Assembly: GCF_010015445.1 (NCBI RefSeq)
Contig: NC_053119.1
Coordinates: 2,838,288 to 2,902,287 of the forward strand
Origin: Perca fluviatilis
Taxonomy: Eukaryota > Chordata > Actinopteri > Perciformes > Percidae
Length of the DNA: 64,000 nt
Reading direction: 5' to 3'
Part shown: positions 10,601 to 22,520 of the stretch, one piece after another
Layout: each line of letters starts with the position of its first letter
Numbering within the stretch: position 1 is the first letter of the stretch
Notes under the pieces: model-generated
Database searches by the model: none
Told to the model about the DNA's origin: nothing
The model's input: only the letters and a program-made list of their open reading frames with translations
Position numbers and translations under genes: made by a program

Positions 10601-11100
10601 CCCTCGTGCTGTCTTCATGTCGACCATTAACTTGTGGTCCTTCAAAATTCAAAATAAACGTTTTTTTGGCGCTTTTCCCGACATTTTTGTTGCTATTTTT
10701 GATGATTTTGTCACTGTTGTCAACGCTTTCTTTTATTCATGGTCAATAAACCTAATTTAAATGACATTATACCTAATGTTTAAGTTAAAAATGCAGAAAT
10801 CATGAATAATTCTGACTAATAGTTAAGATCAGAGGGGGTTGAGTGAATCACAGACTGGTTTATGTCAAAGTTTAGTCGAGATCCTGTTTAAAAAACATTT
10901 ACATTTTTTTTTCAAATGCTATGAAATTGAATAAAACACCCAAAATAATCATTTATTTTACCTGCGAAGCATATTGCATGGCTTCCATACAACATGAATG
11001 CATCCAAGTTATTTTTTGGCCAATTTAGTTGTAAGAAACCCATATTTCTGATGTAAATAACTTTGAAACTTTCAAATTTGACCCGAGGACAACACAAGGG
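10601..11100. mobile_element. piggyBac-like MITE (500 bp) with TTAA target duplication
   Basis: The element starts ccctcgtgctgtcttc and ends gaggacaacacaaggg. It is bounded by TTAA at 10597-10600 and 11101-11104. CCC...GGG termini with TTAA duplications fit piggyBac-type MITEs (Kolobok-type elements also use TTAA). No transposase frame is present. A partial inverted relative is at 7540-7760, and a loose left end (ttaacccttgtgttgtcttc) is at about 13800. Confidence 0.65.
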
Positions 11101-11124
11101 TTAAAAAACAAAATTATTAGCGTT

Positions 11125-11420
11125 AGGTCCAACAGGTAGATTAGATTAGATTCAAGTGTATTGTCATTGTGCACAGTTCAAGTACATAGACAACGAAATG
11201 CAGTTTGCGTCCAACCAGAAGTGCAAAAAAAGCAGAAAAGTGCAAAGTGATATACAAGTATAGACAGGACAAGAAATATAGTGCAGTGTAGACAGTAGTA
11301 TACAGTTGGTTTACAGAAGGTGGTTTAGAGTAATATAAATAATAAAATATAACATATGTGATGTGTATTAGCAGTTACCTTATTAGAGCAGAATAAATAT
11401 GGCTATGTAATATGAACAAT
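11125..11420. mobile_element. LINE 3'-end-like fragment
   Basis: The sequence attgtcattgtgcacagttc ... acaacgaaatgcagtttgcg ... aaccagaagtgcaaa resembles the untranslated 3' region of fish L2-type LINEs (from memory). No reverse-transcriptase frame is present. The stretch from 11420 to 12500 has no feature I recognise. Confidence 0.45.
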
Positions 11421-12508
11421 GTATGACATATAAGCATCAAAGCGATTGTCAGCATTTGAATCGGATCTTCTTTGATTACCTGGAAGCAGCTGAAGCTCAG
11501 ACAATGAAGTCCGGACTGATTGATTTAGCCCCGGAGAAAGATTGAGAATTAACTTTGGGGTGGAAATATGTCATTTGCTTTCCACCACATGCTCCCTCTC
11601 TTTTTAAATCTTAACGTTCTGATTTCTGGTTTTGTTGAGCCTTTACCTTGAATGGTTTGGTGTGTTTTTGTCTTTCGTGAGCTTTGCGAAACTTGTCTTG
11701 ACATTGATATGTTTGAAAATTATTATTTTTTAGATGAAGGAGATGAGAATATGGGTATGGGGCAGGAGTTTTCTACCCGAAAGTTATTGGAAACAAAGAT
11801 TGTGATTGGGTCTATATGTTGGTCCTAAAGTTCTTCTATCTACAGTTAAGAGAGTTGTAGTCTGTTACACTGATAACCTTTGATTGAATGGCTCTGCTCT
11901 GTTCTGTCCACTAGGTGGCAGCAACTTCATGTCTCGGCTCCTCTTCCTCTGCTCCTCTTCCTCAGCTCTCCTCTGGTAAATACAGCCGAGACGAGGCGAG
12001 ACAGAGGGAGGGACAGAAGATTAAAGACTGCTCTTACAGTGGTTTCTCAGCTTCATTTAGTTTATGGTTATCAGAATCTCATTAAACTCAAAAGATAAGA
12101 TCTTTTACTTTAGTCAAAGTACTAAAGCTTCAGTGCATAAATAAAAACCTGCATTCAAAAAGTACAAAAGTGTCGGCCGCAAAATAAACTTAAAGTACCA
12201 AAAGTAAGTGTACTCATTCTGCAGAATAATCTACTTTAAACGATTGTATTATAATTATTGATGCATTTATGTGTTGATCACTTTAATGTAACAGTAATGT
12301 TGGTTTTATACAGGTCTGTGTGCTGCTGCCTCTCCTCTTAATAAAGTGAAACCTTGTTAAAGCTACACTGTGTAAGAATTTCTCCCATCTAGTGTTGAAA
12401 TTGTATATGACAACCAACTGAATATTACTCTCTAGCCCCTCCCATTCCCAGCATGTTTTAACTCCTATGGTGGCCGAACCCGAAATGATCTCTTAGTATC
12501 TCCATCGT

Positions 12509-12640
12509 CTTGTGTTTTCTCCTTAACTTCTTCCAGGACATGAACACCTGTTTCCTGGGTGAAAGTCTTGTGTTTTCTCCTTAACTTCTTCAGGACACGA
12601 ACACCTGTTTCCTGGGTGAAAGTCTTGTGTTTACCCCGGG
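12509..12640 (+). repeat. Three stray units of the 58-bp minisatellite
   Basis: About 2.3 units of the sequence found at 3515-6664 (cttgtgttttctccttaac ... cctgggtgaaagtc) lie about 5.8 kb downstream, in the same orientation, between the CFAP97D-like gene and the first RING/B30.2 gene. They may be a transposed array fragment or the remains of a larger one. Confidence 0.9.
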
Positions 12641-13074
12641 ACATGAACTCACCGTGGACGTATACGTGGAATACATACGGCATACCGGGCATTACTTTTC
12701 GTAACAATATGTAAGAAGGGTTCATGAGAACAGCCTGGCCAATCACGTTGGTTACTTTATGTGGGGATCATGATACAACAACAGGCTGCTGTCTGAACCA
12801 TAGACTGGATATATGGCAACCGGTTTGGACTCCCTGTGCCTTAGGGCAGAATAAGGGCATGTTTTACACTGGTCAATGATATTGTGGGGTTTGGGGCTTG
12901 GACAGGGATCTGTGTACTGGTGGGGAGGGGTCCTTGTGTATACTGTATGTATGTAAACTGTTACAGGTTAACGGGGCTGCATTTTATAAAATTGCTTTGT
13001 CATGTTTTCTCTGATTTGTTTCTAATGCTGTTTTTCTGTGGCTGGTTGTGGTTAATGCATGTGTCAACACGCAA

Positions 13075-13279
13075 GTGAAAGTGTTCAGAGGGTGGAACCT
13101 GAGAGGTGGAGCAACAGTGAAAGAGGAGAGCTGCAACAACACATTTTCTAATAATGAAAGTAAAAGTTTGAGCAACAGCAGAGCTGCACATGAGGCAAAT
13201 CTCTCTGTTTCTCTCAAAAGAAACATTCAACTGAATCAGCAGCTTTTTCTCAACAACAGCAGAGTCTCTGCAAACACTG
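13075..13279 (+). promoter_or_regulatory. 5' exon/promoter module of RING-B30.2 copy 1
   Basis: This module is shared with five others in the window (donors after 19258, 27000, 45666, 52179 and 62235). It ends in gcaaacactg before the donor gtgagtac at 13280. Near its end is the near-palindrome gtttctctcaaaagaaac (13207-13224). Upstream are GAAA-rich stretches, gaaagtaaaagt near 13157 and caagtgaaagt near 13071, that resemble IRF half-sites. I infer that the module is the non-coding first exon plus proximal promoter. It would splice to the acceptor at 14559 (cgtcctcag), just before the ATG at 14569, over a ~1.3-kb intron. Confidence 0.6.
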
Positions 13280-14568
13280 GTGAGTACACTGAGACAACAT
13301 ACACTCACTACATACTTGCTCAAAGTTAAAACAAGAATCTGATATAAATATATTATGTTATGAAAGTCATAATTTTAGATAAAACAACTTTTGTTTTGGC
13401 AGATTGTGGCAGAACTTTAAAACCGATGGTAAAAAACAATCCACAGTGACTAACTCTGACTAGTTAAAGTTAGACGGAGTGCAGTCACAGTTAGCTTTAG
13501 CTTTAGCTCCAGATATTTTACAGACTTATTTCTGACCGGTTTCCTGTATGAAATCAAAAGCTCAGCTCTACTCAGACAGGAGGTTCCTCTCTGAAACTGC
13601 TCTTCTTCCACTTTCTAAGAAATGTGAATGAATTAACTAAGTTTTATATTTAAATGGGATTAAAAATGTTATAGTTTGTAATGTGTGTGATACCATTTAG
13701 ACGCACCACTTCTGGACAAAACATATTGTCAATAATAGGAGGTAATCTCTGGAATAGCTCGCCCCTCCCAATAGGAGAGGGTCCTACATTCAACACCTTT
13801 AACCCTTGTGTTGTCTTCCCATCGACCGTGCAAGATGCAACAACTTGAGTTGTTCTTTTTGGACATTTGTCACTTTTCCCGGCCATTTTGTCATTTTTTT
13901 TTGTCAGTTTCTGTAGAAGTCTAAGAGAAAGTGATCCACTTCTCACTTGATTTATTACCTCAGTAAACATTTTCATAATGGGTTTATGGTTTAGTAAGAA
14001 CACCTGCTTTAGTAAATGATGGTGTTATTTATTTTAAAACAGACGATGAAGCAGGGGATGCTTTAGGACCTGTCAGTCATGACAGTAGCTTAGCAATGCT
14101 AACCATGCTAACACTGTGGACATTAAAATAGACCTCAAGTTGTTTTTGGCTGTTGTCCATGTTTTCATCTTAAACTTCGACCCTGTCTCACTGTGTATTC
14201 ACTTCAGCAAAGTCTTCTGCAACACAGAATGATAAGTCTTTTAATTATGGTCTCGTTGATTTTAAAATCGGCGATAAAGCAGGGGGTGTTTTAGGGCGTG
14301 GCTATGATGTGATTGCCAGTGAAAGTGTGTAACGTAACGTAGAGTGTAAGGGCTCCTCCCTCACAAACTCCACGACTCATAGCAGATCTCCACAAATCAT
14401 TGGGTGATGTCACACATGCTCTGTCCATTAATTTTAACAGTCTATGGGTGGCACACACGTATTGGGTGCAAACATAAGAGGCTTTTTTGTAAGTCTTAAC
14501 ATGTTACATATGACTAATATAATAATCACAGTTTTGTTTTTCACACTTTTCGTCCTCAGAGTGCTGAT

Positions 14569-15810
14569 ATGTCTGCTGCCAGCAGTCTGCTGACTGAAGA
14601 TCAGTTTCTCTGCTCCATCTGTCTGGATGTGTTCACTGATCCAGTCAGCACACCATGTGGACACAACTTCTGTAAAACCTGCATCACTGATCACTGGGAT
14701 ATAGATGCTCCCTATCAGTGTCCTACCTGTAGAAAAGGTTTCAACACGAAACCTGAGCTGCAGGTCAATACTTTGATCTCTGAGATGGCTGCTAAGTTCA
14801 GACGGTCAGCTCAACTGATACCAGAAGAAGTTCACCGTGACGTCGACTCAGGATCCAAACTGAAGACCTGGATGTTCTTCTGGGCGTGTGTGTGTGTCTT
14901 CATGGCCTGGATGATGTGGGTGTTCATGGCCTGGATGGTTTCCAAGACACAGGCTGAAATTCTGCAGATGATCCAGAAGGAGTTCAAACACTCAATGGAG
15001 CTCAGTAAGGAAGACATAAACAGACAGACCTTAACTCTTAAGGAGTCCTTTGAGAGAAGCCAGGCCGAGCTCATCGAGACGATCAAAGAGAAACAGAAAA
15101 CAGAGAAACTGGCTGAAGGCTTCGTCAAAGATCTGAAACAGGAAATCTCTGAGCTGAAGAAGAGAAACACTGAGGTGGAGCAGCTCTATGTGGCTGAGCA
15201 GGAGAAACTCAGGAAACAGATGAAAATGCTCTATGAGCCTGATCTGAAGAGGTTCCAGCAGTATGCCGTGGATGTGACTCTTGATCCTGATACAGCACAT
15301 CCCTACCTCATCCTGTCTGAAGATGGAAAACAAGTTAAATTTAGTGATGTGAGGACGAATCTCCCAGACAATCCAAAGAGATTTGATTCTTGGCATAATG
15401 TCTTAGCAAAGCAGAGTTTCTCTTCAGGAAGATTTTATTATGAGGTTCAGGTTAAAGGGAAGACTTATTGGTGGTTAGGAGTGGCCAGAGAGTCGGTCAA
15501 GAGGAAGGAAAGCACTCAACCAACTCTTCAAGATGGTTACTGGACGATATCTTTGATGAATGGTAAATCATACTACGCTGTTGCTAAATCTTCAGTCTCT
15601 CTCTCTCTGAAGTCTCGGCCTCAGAAGGTGGGGGTGTTCGTGGATTATGAGGAGGGTCTGGTCTCCTTTTATGATGTTGATGCTGCAGCTCTTATCTACT
15701 CCTTTACTGGCTGCTCCTTCACTGAGAAACTCTACCCATTCTTCAGTCCATTTGTTCCAGATGACGGTAAAAACTCTGCCCCTCTGATCATCTCTCCTGT
15801 CAATCACTGA
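14569..15810 (+). CDS. RING-transmembrane-coiled coil-PRY/SPRY protein, copy 1 (btr/TRIM39-like, no B-box)
   Basis: The gene encodes 413 residues in one exon; the acceptor cgtcctcag ends 9 bases before the ATG. A C3HC4 RING has Cys15, Cys18, Cys30, His32, Cys35, Cys38, Cys51 and Cys54, so E3 ubiquitin ligase activity is likely. A Trp/Met/Phe/Val-rich hydrophobic stretch at about 101-123 looks like a membrane span and in this copy carries a partly duplicated WMxWVFMAWM end. A charged coiled coil covers about 125-228. PRY starts at VDVTLDPDTAH (234-244) and SPRY follows (YYEVQV at 290-295, VDYEEG at 358-363). Typical btr proteins have two B-boxes between RING and coiled coil; here there is none. 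No N-x-S/T sequon is seen in the SPRY. This copy has the short linker, shared with copy 3. It appears intact. Confidence 0.85.
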   Translation: MSAASSLLTEDQFLCSICLDVFTDPVSTPCGHNFCKTCITDHWDIDAPYQCPTCRKGFNTKPELQVNTLISEMAAKFRRSAQLIPEEVHRDVDSGSKLKTWMFFWACVCVFMAWMMWVFMAWMVSKTQAEILQMIQKEFKHSMELSKEDINRQTLTLKESFERSQAELIETIKEKQKTEKLAEGFVKDLKQEISELKKRNTEVEQLYVAEQEKLRKQMKMLYEPDLKRFQQYAVDVTLDPDTAHPYLILSEDGKQVKFSDVRTNLPDNPKRFDSWHNVLAKQSFSSGRFYYEVQVKGKTYWWLGVARESVKRKESTQPTLQDGYWTISLMNGKSYYAVAKSSVSLSLKSRPQKVGVFVDYEEGLVSFYDVDAAALIYSFTGCSFTEKLYPFFSPFVPDDGKNSAPLIISPVNH

Positions 15811-16378
15811 GTAGATCAACCATTTGATTTTCTAGATTCTCTTTCATTTCATTTCACAAAGTTTTTCAGTGTTGTCACATTTGCTTCACAGATTATTGGA
15901 GTTAATGGAATTAACTTCCATTCATCTGCCTCCTAAACGTTTTCATAAGCTTCAAATATGGACACATATTGAACCAAAACTGTATTTGGCATGTACTGAA
16001 AACATTTGCCTCATTTGAAACACTCACCAAAGACCATAATATACCCAGATCACACTTTTTTCGGGTCCCACAGATCCGTAGTTTGGGCAGAAAGTCTTCC
16101 TCTCATTCCCCCACCTTCCACCCAAGAGTCATTTAGATAATATCATTTATGTCATTTATACAGTTGTTGAAGATGGTTCCTGCCCCTTAAAACATTAAGA
16201 TACAAAATGTGTAAGCTGATATAAACTTGGAGTCCTTTTATTGATTTCATTGAACAATTTTCACTCAATGATTGCGCTGTATTGATAATATTTGCCTTCT
16301 GTTATTACACTGAAGATGATCTGATATGAAATTGTTTTTATTGTCGTATTCTGTGCTTGTTTCTTTTTTTATCTAAAG
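15811..16378. other. 3' flank of copy 1
   Basis: This is presumed 3'-UTR and intergenic DNA, AT-rich, in which I recognise nothing coding. Short pieces (taaacgttttcataagcttc) recur in the 3' flanks of the other copies. Confidence 0.35.
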
Positions 16379-16925
16379 AAGTGTTTCTCAAATGGGGGTA
16401 CGTGTCCCCCTAGGGGTACTTTGGAGGACTGCAGGGGTACATGAGATATTTAACAAAATGTTTAATAGTTACAAGGCTGTTGTCCAGCACATTATTCCTC
16501 TTTATGTACTTTTTTTCCTAACAAAAATGTGACATGCTGTATGTATCGCCTTCTTTAGACCTATTCTTGCCTTCCTTCCTTCTACTTTTTACAAGTTTCT
16601 CTCACTTTTATTGAAGTTATGTCACTGTTTTTGAAGTTGTGATACTATTTTCAACCTATTCTTGCCTTCCTTCTTTCTTTCTACCATGTTTTTCCAAGGT
16701 GTTGTAATATTTTTACAGTTTTTGTCTCTTTTTCTCATTAGCATTTAAATATTTTTTTCAGGTTCAAGGCTGTTGTTTAGTAAATCTATCGCAGACATCG
16801 CTGTACTGTTTCTCTTTATAGAGACTTTTTTCCAACCAGAAATGATTAGCGCTGGTCAGGGGGTACTTGGCTTAAAGAAACAATTCAAAAGGGGAACATC
16901 ATTGAAAAAAGTTTGAGAACCACTG
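16379..16925. mobile_element. Non-autonomous hAT-like element
   Basis: The left end aagtgtttctcaaatggg and the right end gtttgagaaccactg are inverted with one or two mismatches, a Charlie-like hAT terminus. The flanks atctaaag (16371-16378) and ctctaaag (16926-16933) form an 8-bp target duplication with one mismatch. The 547-bp interior has T-rich sub-repeats and no transposase frame. Confidence 0.7.
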
Positions 16926-17194
16926 CTCTAAAGCATTGTGGGAGGAGGAGGAGGAGGGAGGGTTATATTAACATGTTTGTTTGGTTGCATGTTGGATTTG
17001 TATTGTCTTTGTTTTCTTTTCATTTCAAAAAGGAAATGCTAAGTAAAGTTTGGAAAATGTAAAGACTTATCAGTGATGTTTGTGATGTTTTTGGTGGAAC
17101 TGACTGACAGTAAATCAGAACCCTACGCTTGCACTACGCTGGTCTTCGTAATGATGGCGCTGTTTACGTAGGTGGAGCGTTCAATGCAGTAGGC

Positions 17195-18401
17195 CAGGGT
17201 CATCAACTAAATTTTTTCAAGGGCCAGAATTTTTTTAAGCAGACACTCTGGGGGCCAGACTTTGAAATAAAATGTATTTAAAACCTAATACCTTTCTTAC
17301 TGAATTAATGCTATATTTTTTTTAGATGTATTAGTGTGAGCAAACTCCTAAAAAACATGGAAACTCCATAATGATAACTGGCTCTTTAACTAGAAAATGA
17401 TCTCAGACTAGGAGGCGGTTCACTGAGGAGTGATGGTTAAAGTCTGTGATTATGGAAACATTATGCAGCGTCCTGATTGGTGGAAAATGCTTGCAGAAAG
17501 AAAGGCTGTTGTCAGGTAAACATGTCACTGTCAAAGAGGCTGAAGGGAAAAGTTGCCGTGGAAAAGCCAAAAGCCCAGCTTTAATGATGAATGACTGATA
17601 AGCAGGCTATGCACTCGTCATGTATGCCTCATTTGCAATGAAAGATGCTGTTGCAAAATAATACAACCATCATCATCATCATCAAGAATGAAGAACTCGA
17701 ACATAACGATCGCGTCATTCACGTGCATATAGCCACTTATAATACCACCATAGATTTACCGCTCCAGCGGAGTTTGGTTTGTTCAGCCAGCAGTGAGGTT
17801 TACAAGACTGTCCAAATTTCCAGATTCCCGGCAAACTAAGATAAACAGTTAGACAACAAACCGACAGCTTTTGTTTTAGCTTGTTTGTAAAAATTCACTA
17901 TTTAAGAGTAGAGCTGTAGTTGCTTAAAACAGCGCGGTGGACAAGAGTGGACTGAGCAGACTGAGCAGATTGAAATATTGCTTTCTACATGTTGATGCCG
18001 GTCTACACAGGTGAGTGCATTGATAAGTATTGGCTTTCTACTCACGAAGGTTTAATTGTAGCCTATTTACAGAAAGAGACCAGCGTGAGTTCATCTGCCC
18101 CAGCGGCCGTTGGTAACTCTCTCTGTACTATCGTTCCCAGTCAGGTGCTGCGTGTTTTAACACACACACATCTCGGCTCAGCTGTGTGTGTGGAGCTCGG
18201 GCATCGCTGTACAGAATCCCGGCATGTGAATAGAGATGCAAATACAGGGGTCTGGGTTTTTGCTCTAAATGCTTGAAATGCTAAGTAACAGAATGCATTT
18301 TTTCCTCTTTACATTTTGTGAATTCATGATTATTCTGCGGGCCAGACTAAAAGCTTTGGCGGGCCGGATGTGGCCCGCAGGCCACCAGTTGACGTTGACT
18401 G
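17195..18401. mobile_element. hAT-like element, 1.2 kb
   Basis: The left end cagggtcatcaactaaa and the right end agttgacgttgactg are inverted-like. Inside, ggccagaattt/gggggccagac on the left mirrors gcgggccagac/cgggccggatgtggcccgc on the right. The flanks cagtaggc (17187-17194) and cagcaggc (18402-18409) match 7 of 8 as target duplications. No convincing transposase frame is found. It lies between copies 1 and 2. Confidence 0.6.
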
Positions 18402-18744
18402 CAGCAGGCTGTGAGAAAGTGGACATGGATCTGGTGAGCAGAACAAGTTGTTGTTTCGCAGAACTTTCAGTCAAAAGAAGGCCATTCAAGTCCAGCTACA
18501 TGTTCAATCTGTTCAATGCTGATTGGTCTGGTGGTGGCGAGGACCCTAAACTATACACAACATGGCCGCTGTTACAACATCTGGTCTGAAACATCTGAAA
18601 GAATACGAGTTGTGCACGAAGGAATCTCCAGACAGCAGCCAGGATGCAGCAACGTCAGGTACGGAAAAGGAAGGACAGTCCCTGTTTACTTCATTCATGA
18701 GTTTACTGGGTTCATGGACTGAGGATGGGAGGAGGAGTCAGCAC

Positions 18745-18815
18745 CATCTCAACCAGGGGGTTCAGGATTCAGCCGAACCCCAAAAATCTGGATTCGGTGC
18801 ATCCCTAATTTGTTT
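18745..18815. mobile_element. End of a fish TE (attcggtgcatccctaa)
   Basis: The sequence gattcagccgaaccccaaaa ... ggattcggtgcatccctaa matches the widely dispersed 'tagggatgcaccga' terminus of fish elements in reverse orientation (from memory). The other end is not identified. Confidence 0.4.
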
Positions 18816-19129
18816 GTATATAAAGGGTCTTTGAGTATATTTCAAAGCCCTGTACTAATGAAATGCATTATTATCATTATAGCTAATCATATGACAGATG
18901 TAGAGGAAATATTTAGTTAAACTTTGGATTCTTAAAAAAGACATCTAAGATACCGTATGTTTCTGCAAATTATAACTTTTGTTGTGTTGTCTGTTTGTAC
19001 TTGTCTGTTCTTTTGACTGCTGCACACTTCCATTGTAGAAGAGAGAAGAGGAAACAAAAGCTCATCTTAAAGTTATGTCAAGGTAGGCGTTAACATCTCT
19101 CCCTCAACACTCCGCCAACGGTAGGAATG

Positions 19130-19258
19130 TCACGTTTCCTGAAATGCAGGTGGAAGTTTGTCTGAGCGACAGCAGAGCTGCAGTCCAGACAAGTCTCTCT
19201 GTTTCTCTCGAAAGAAACATTCAGCTTTATCTAGCAGCCGATTCTCTGCTAAACACTG
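19130..19258 (+). promoter_or_regulatory. 5' exon/promoter module of copy 2
   Basis: This is the same module as at 13075. Gtttctctcgaaagaaac lies at 19201-19218, followed by attcagctttat and ctgctaaacactg, with donor gtgagtac starting at 19259. About 400 bp upstream is an old retroelement-tail-like stretch (tttgagtatatttcaaagccc, about 18830) that also precedes modules 3-6. It would splice to the acceptor at 21081, an intron of ~1.8 kb. Confidence 0.6.
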
Positions 19259-19564
19259 GTGAGTACACAGAGAGAGAAAGTACACATTAATGTATTGCTT
19301 ATAAAAGGCAGATAATTGACATTTTACAACTTATATAACTGTGACACACTTCGGTACGTAGCCTTGAATTCAAACTCTTTCCTCCCAGCCTCACCGTGTT
19401 GTCTCTGTAGTTGCTGTTGTCGGCAGATTAAAATATACCGCACCCCATCTGAGCATCGGCTGTAAAGATTGTTAATCATGTGTCGACAGCTTGTTGTATA
19501 TTACACAATATATGTGAGAGCCAGACATATATAAAGTACTAGAGACACAGACTTGAGTAAAAGT

Positions 19565-19770
19565 ACAAGTGCTCCATCAAAAAGCAGAGAGTTCCTTTGT
19601 CATTGGTTGTGGTTTGGCATACCCACTCTGCTTAAACCACGCCCTCTTTCATAACTAGTGAACCGTTTATCGTAGACTCTTGTGTGAGGTATAATTGAAC
19701 TCAGCAGAGAGTTCCTTTTTCATGATGATAGTTTGCCCCGCCCCCTACACTTGGTACAACATTTGCAAAA
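19565..19770. repeat. Partial tandem repeat (gtagagtcttgtgtgagg type), ~1.7 units
   Basis: The sequence cagagagttccttt ... cgccc(c)ctttcat ... gtagactcttgtgtgaggta appears about 1.7 times. The same ~119-bp unit occurs nearly three times at 49147-49458 and 55679-55990 in the introns of copies 4 and 5, so it belongs to the ancestral intron. Confidence 0.6.
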
Positions 19771-21090
19771 CATCTGAAACGGCGCACACTCCAACGTGCA
19801 CGCTGTGTCCGACGGTTGCACAATTTACAGTTGCATTACTATTGATTAAAGAGCACTGTCCCTGTCAAATAAATAAATACAATTGAAATGGAAGGACGTA
19901 TCCCTGATCACACCATGGATATGACACACGGAGAGCACTGACACAGTATTTTGCTCAACTCTAAAATAATTTAGGCGGTTAATTTAAAATACAGATCAAC
20001 ATAAATAAATTTGAATAATATTTGATGAGCAAGGTTTATACGATCCTACATAAGTCTATGCAGATGTGTTTACTACTACATTGGATAAAATAAACATATT
20101 TTTCAAAACCCTTTTGTAACATATTTTATTGATAGGCATGTCCAATGTAAAACAATTTTGTTATTTTAGGTCCTGTTAACAAGTTTCTTTATTTCAACTT
20201 TATCAGTAAACAGCAAGGCACATAGGTATAAGAGGTAAAAGTCAGGCAGTACACTGAAATGAACAAAAAAGAAGAAATGACATTGCTGTGTTTAACTTGG
20301 CGAGTCATCAATGTTTATAAAGCAAAAAAGACACTGTTTCGTTAGGATAAGTTGGTGCATGTTAGGATGATGCACTGTGCGCAGTCTGCTTGACTCAAAC
20401 CAGCTGATGGTGTCGCTGTGACTCAGCTGGTGGAGTCTCCAGAGGCTGGTTTTAGAACGTAAGAGACATCTCCTGTTTCATCAGCCAATAGAGAAGTCAG
20501 CTGGACAAATCAGCTACAAACTATACAAAGAAAATTATCCATAATCCATTTTATTTCTTTGCTGCAAATTGTCAGCTGGTAGAAAGAGTTTTTTGACGGA
20601 GGTTATGGCATCAGGATTATTTCATATCTTGCGAGCGCGATAAAACTAAGCAGCACATTTGTAGTCAACGATGTTCGGGTCGGGCTCGGTCACATCAGCG
20701 CGATAAGGCATTGAACATTTTAAATTTAAAACAGTTTATTAACGTTCGCTTGTTGCCCCGTGTGAACTTATGCGCTCATCTGTTGACATTTCCGAATGCC
20801 TTCCTACAGCTACTTAATAAAAGATGTGTCATATGAGAAAAAAAAATTATTTTAACTGTGTCGGGCTCGGGTCGGGCTCTTACATAAATATCTTAATGCC
20901 TGTCGGATGCGGGCCAGCTCGGACAGATAAATGTGACCCAATCCGCACTCTATCTCCTACGTAGGAGATAAACTTAAGTTTTGGCCAACAATGCCCACAA
21001 CTTTCCACAAAGGTTTCCACCTTGCCTTTCAGGGCTTCCAAATTAATGACATTTTTATTTTTCCACACTTTTCGTCCTCAGAGTGTCGAT

Positions 21091-22520
21091 ATGTCTGCTC
21101 CCAGCAGTCTGCTGACTGAAGATCAGTTTCACTGCTCCATCTGTCTGGATGTGTTCACTGATCCAGTCACCCTACCATGTAGACACAACTTCTGTAAAAA
21201 CTGCATCACTGATCACTGGGATATTAATGTTCCCTATCAGTGTCCAACTGTCGAAAGGCTTTCAACACGAAACCTGAGCTGAAGGTCAATACTTTCATCT
21301 CAGAGATGGCTGCTAAGTTCAGACAGTCAACTCGTGACGTCTACTCAGGAGCCAAAGGAAGGACCTGGATGTTCTTCCTTGTGTGTCTGCTGTGTGTCTT
21401 CATGGCCCGGATGGTTTCAGACCAAAAGAAACATCTTGTTGGTCCTCTGAAAGAAGAATATGAAGCAAATAAAGCTGAGCTGTGGAAGACAGGGGCTGAA
21501 ATTATGCAGCTGATCCAGAAGAGACGACTGAAGATTCAGGAGATCAAACATTTAGTGGAGATCAGTGATGAAGATGCTGACAGAGAGATAGCAGAAGGTG
21601 TTCAGGTCATCACTGCTCTGAAGGAGTCTGTTGAGAGAAGCCAGACCGAGCTCATCGAGATGATCCAAGAGAAGAAGAGAACAACAAAGCAACCAGCTGA
21701 AGGCTTCATCACAGAGCTGGAACAGGAAATCTCTGAGCTGCAGAAGAGAAGCACTGAGGTGGAGCAGCTCTTACAGTCTGAAGACCACCAACACCTCCTC
21801 CAGAGCTTCACCTCCCTGAACGCTGCTCCACCCACCAAGGACTGGACAGAAGTCAACGTCCGTCCACTTTCATATGAGGGGATTGTAGTGAGAGCTGTGA
21901 ATCAGCTGGAGGAGACGCTCAGTAAACAGATGAAAAAGCTATTTCATGTCGAGCTGAAGAGGGTCCAGCAGTCTGCAGTGGATGTGACTCTTGATCCTGA
22001 TACAGCACATCCTGATCTCATCCTGTCTGATGATGGGAAACAAGTTAAACATGGTGATGTGAGGAAGAATCTCCCAGACAATCCAGAGAGATTTGATACT
22101 TATGTTTTTGTCTTAGCAAACCAGAGTTTCTCTTCAGGAAGATTTTATTACGAGGTTCAGGTTAAGGGGAAGACTGAGTGGACTTTAGGAGTGGTCAGAG
22201 AGTCGATCAACAGGAAGGGAAAAATCACACTGAGCCCTCAGAATGGTTACTGGACGATAGTGTTGAGGAATGACAATGAATACGAAGCTCTTGCTGGCCC
22301 TGCAGTCCTTCTCTCTCTGAGGTCTCGGCCTCAGAAGGTGGGGGTGTTTGTGGATTATGAGGAGGGTCTGGTCTCCTTTTATGACGTTGATGCTGCAGCT
22401 CTTATCTACTCCTTTACTGGCTGCTCCTTCACTGAGAAACTCTACCCATTCTTCAGTCCCTGTAATACTGATGATGGTAAAAACTCTGTCCCTCTGATCA
22501 TCTCTCCTGTCAGTCTATAA
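21091..22520 (+). pseudogene. RING-TM-coiled coil-PRY/SPRY copy 2, frameshifted in the RING
   Basis: The ATG at 21091 follows acceptor cgtcctcag (ending 21081). The frame encodes RING residues to about codon 53 and then breaks: near 21242 one C is missing compared with copy 4 (tgtccaactg against tgtcccaactg), right before the last RING Cys pair is complete. The reading frame ends at 21282. The rest (RING end, TM segment WMFFLVCLLCVFMARMV, long coiled coil, PRY, SPRY) is open in the next frame to TAA at 22518-22520. It has the long-linker form shared with copies 4 and 5 (LLQSEDH ... PPTKDW). RING residue 31 is Arg (PCRHNFC) instead of Gly. Outside the 1-base lesion it looks unspoiled, so a very young pseudogene or a sequencing error is possible. 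Confidence 0.75.

Noticed and set aside
13207..13224. Calling gtttctctcRaaagaaac a canonical ISRE
   Set aside because: The GAAA half-sites are spaced 0 rather than 2 apart; only the separate gaaagtgaaagt in copies 4 and 5 fits the IRF pattern.
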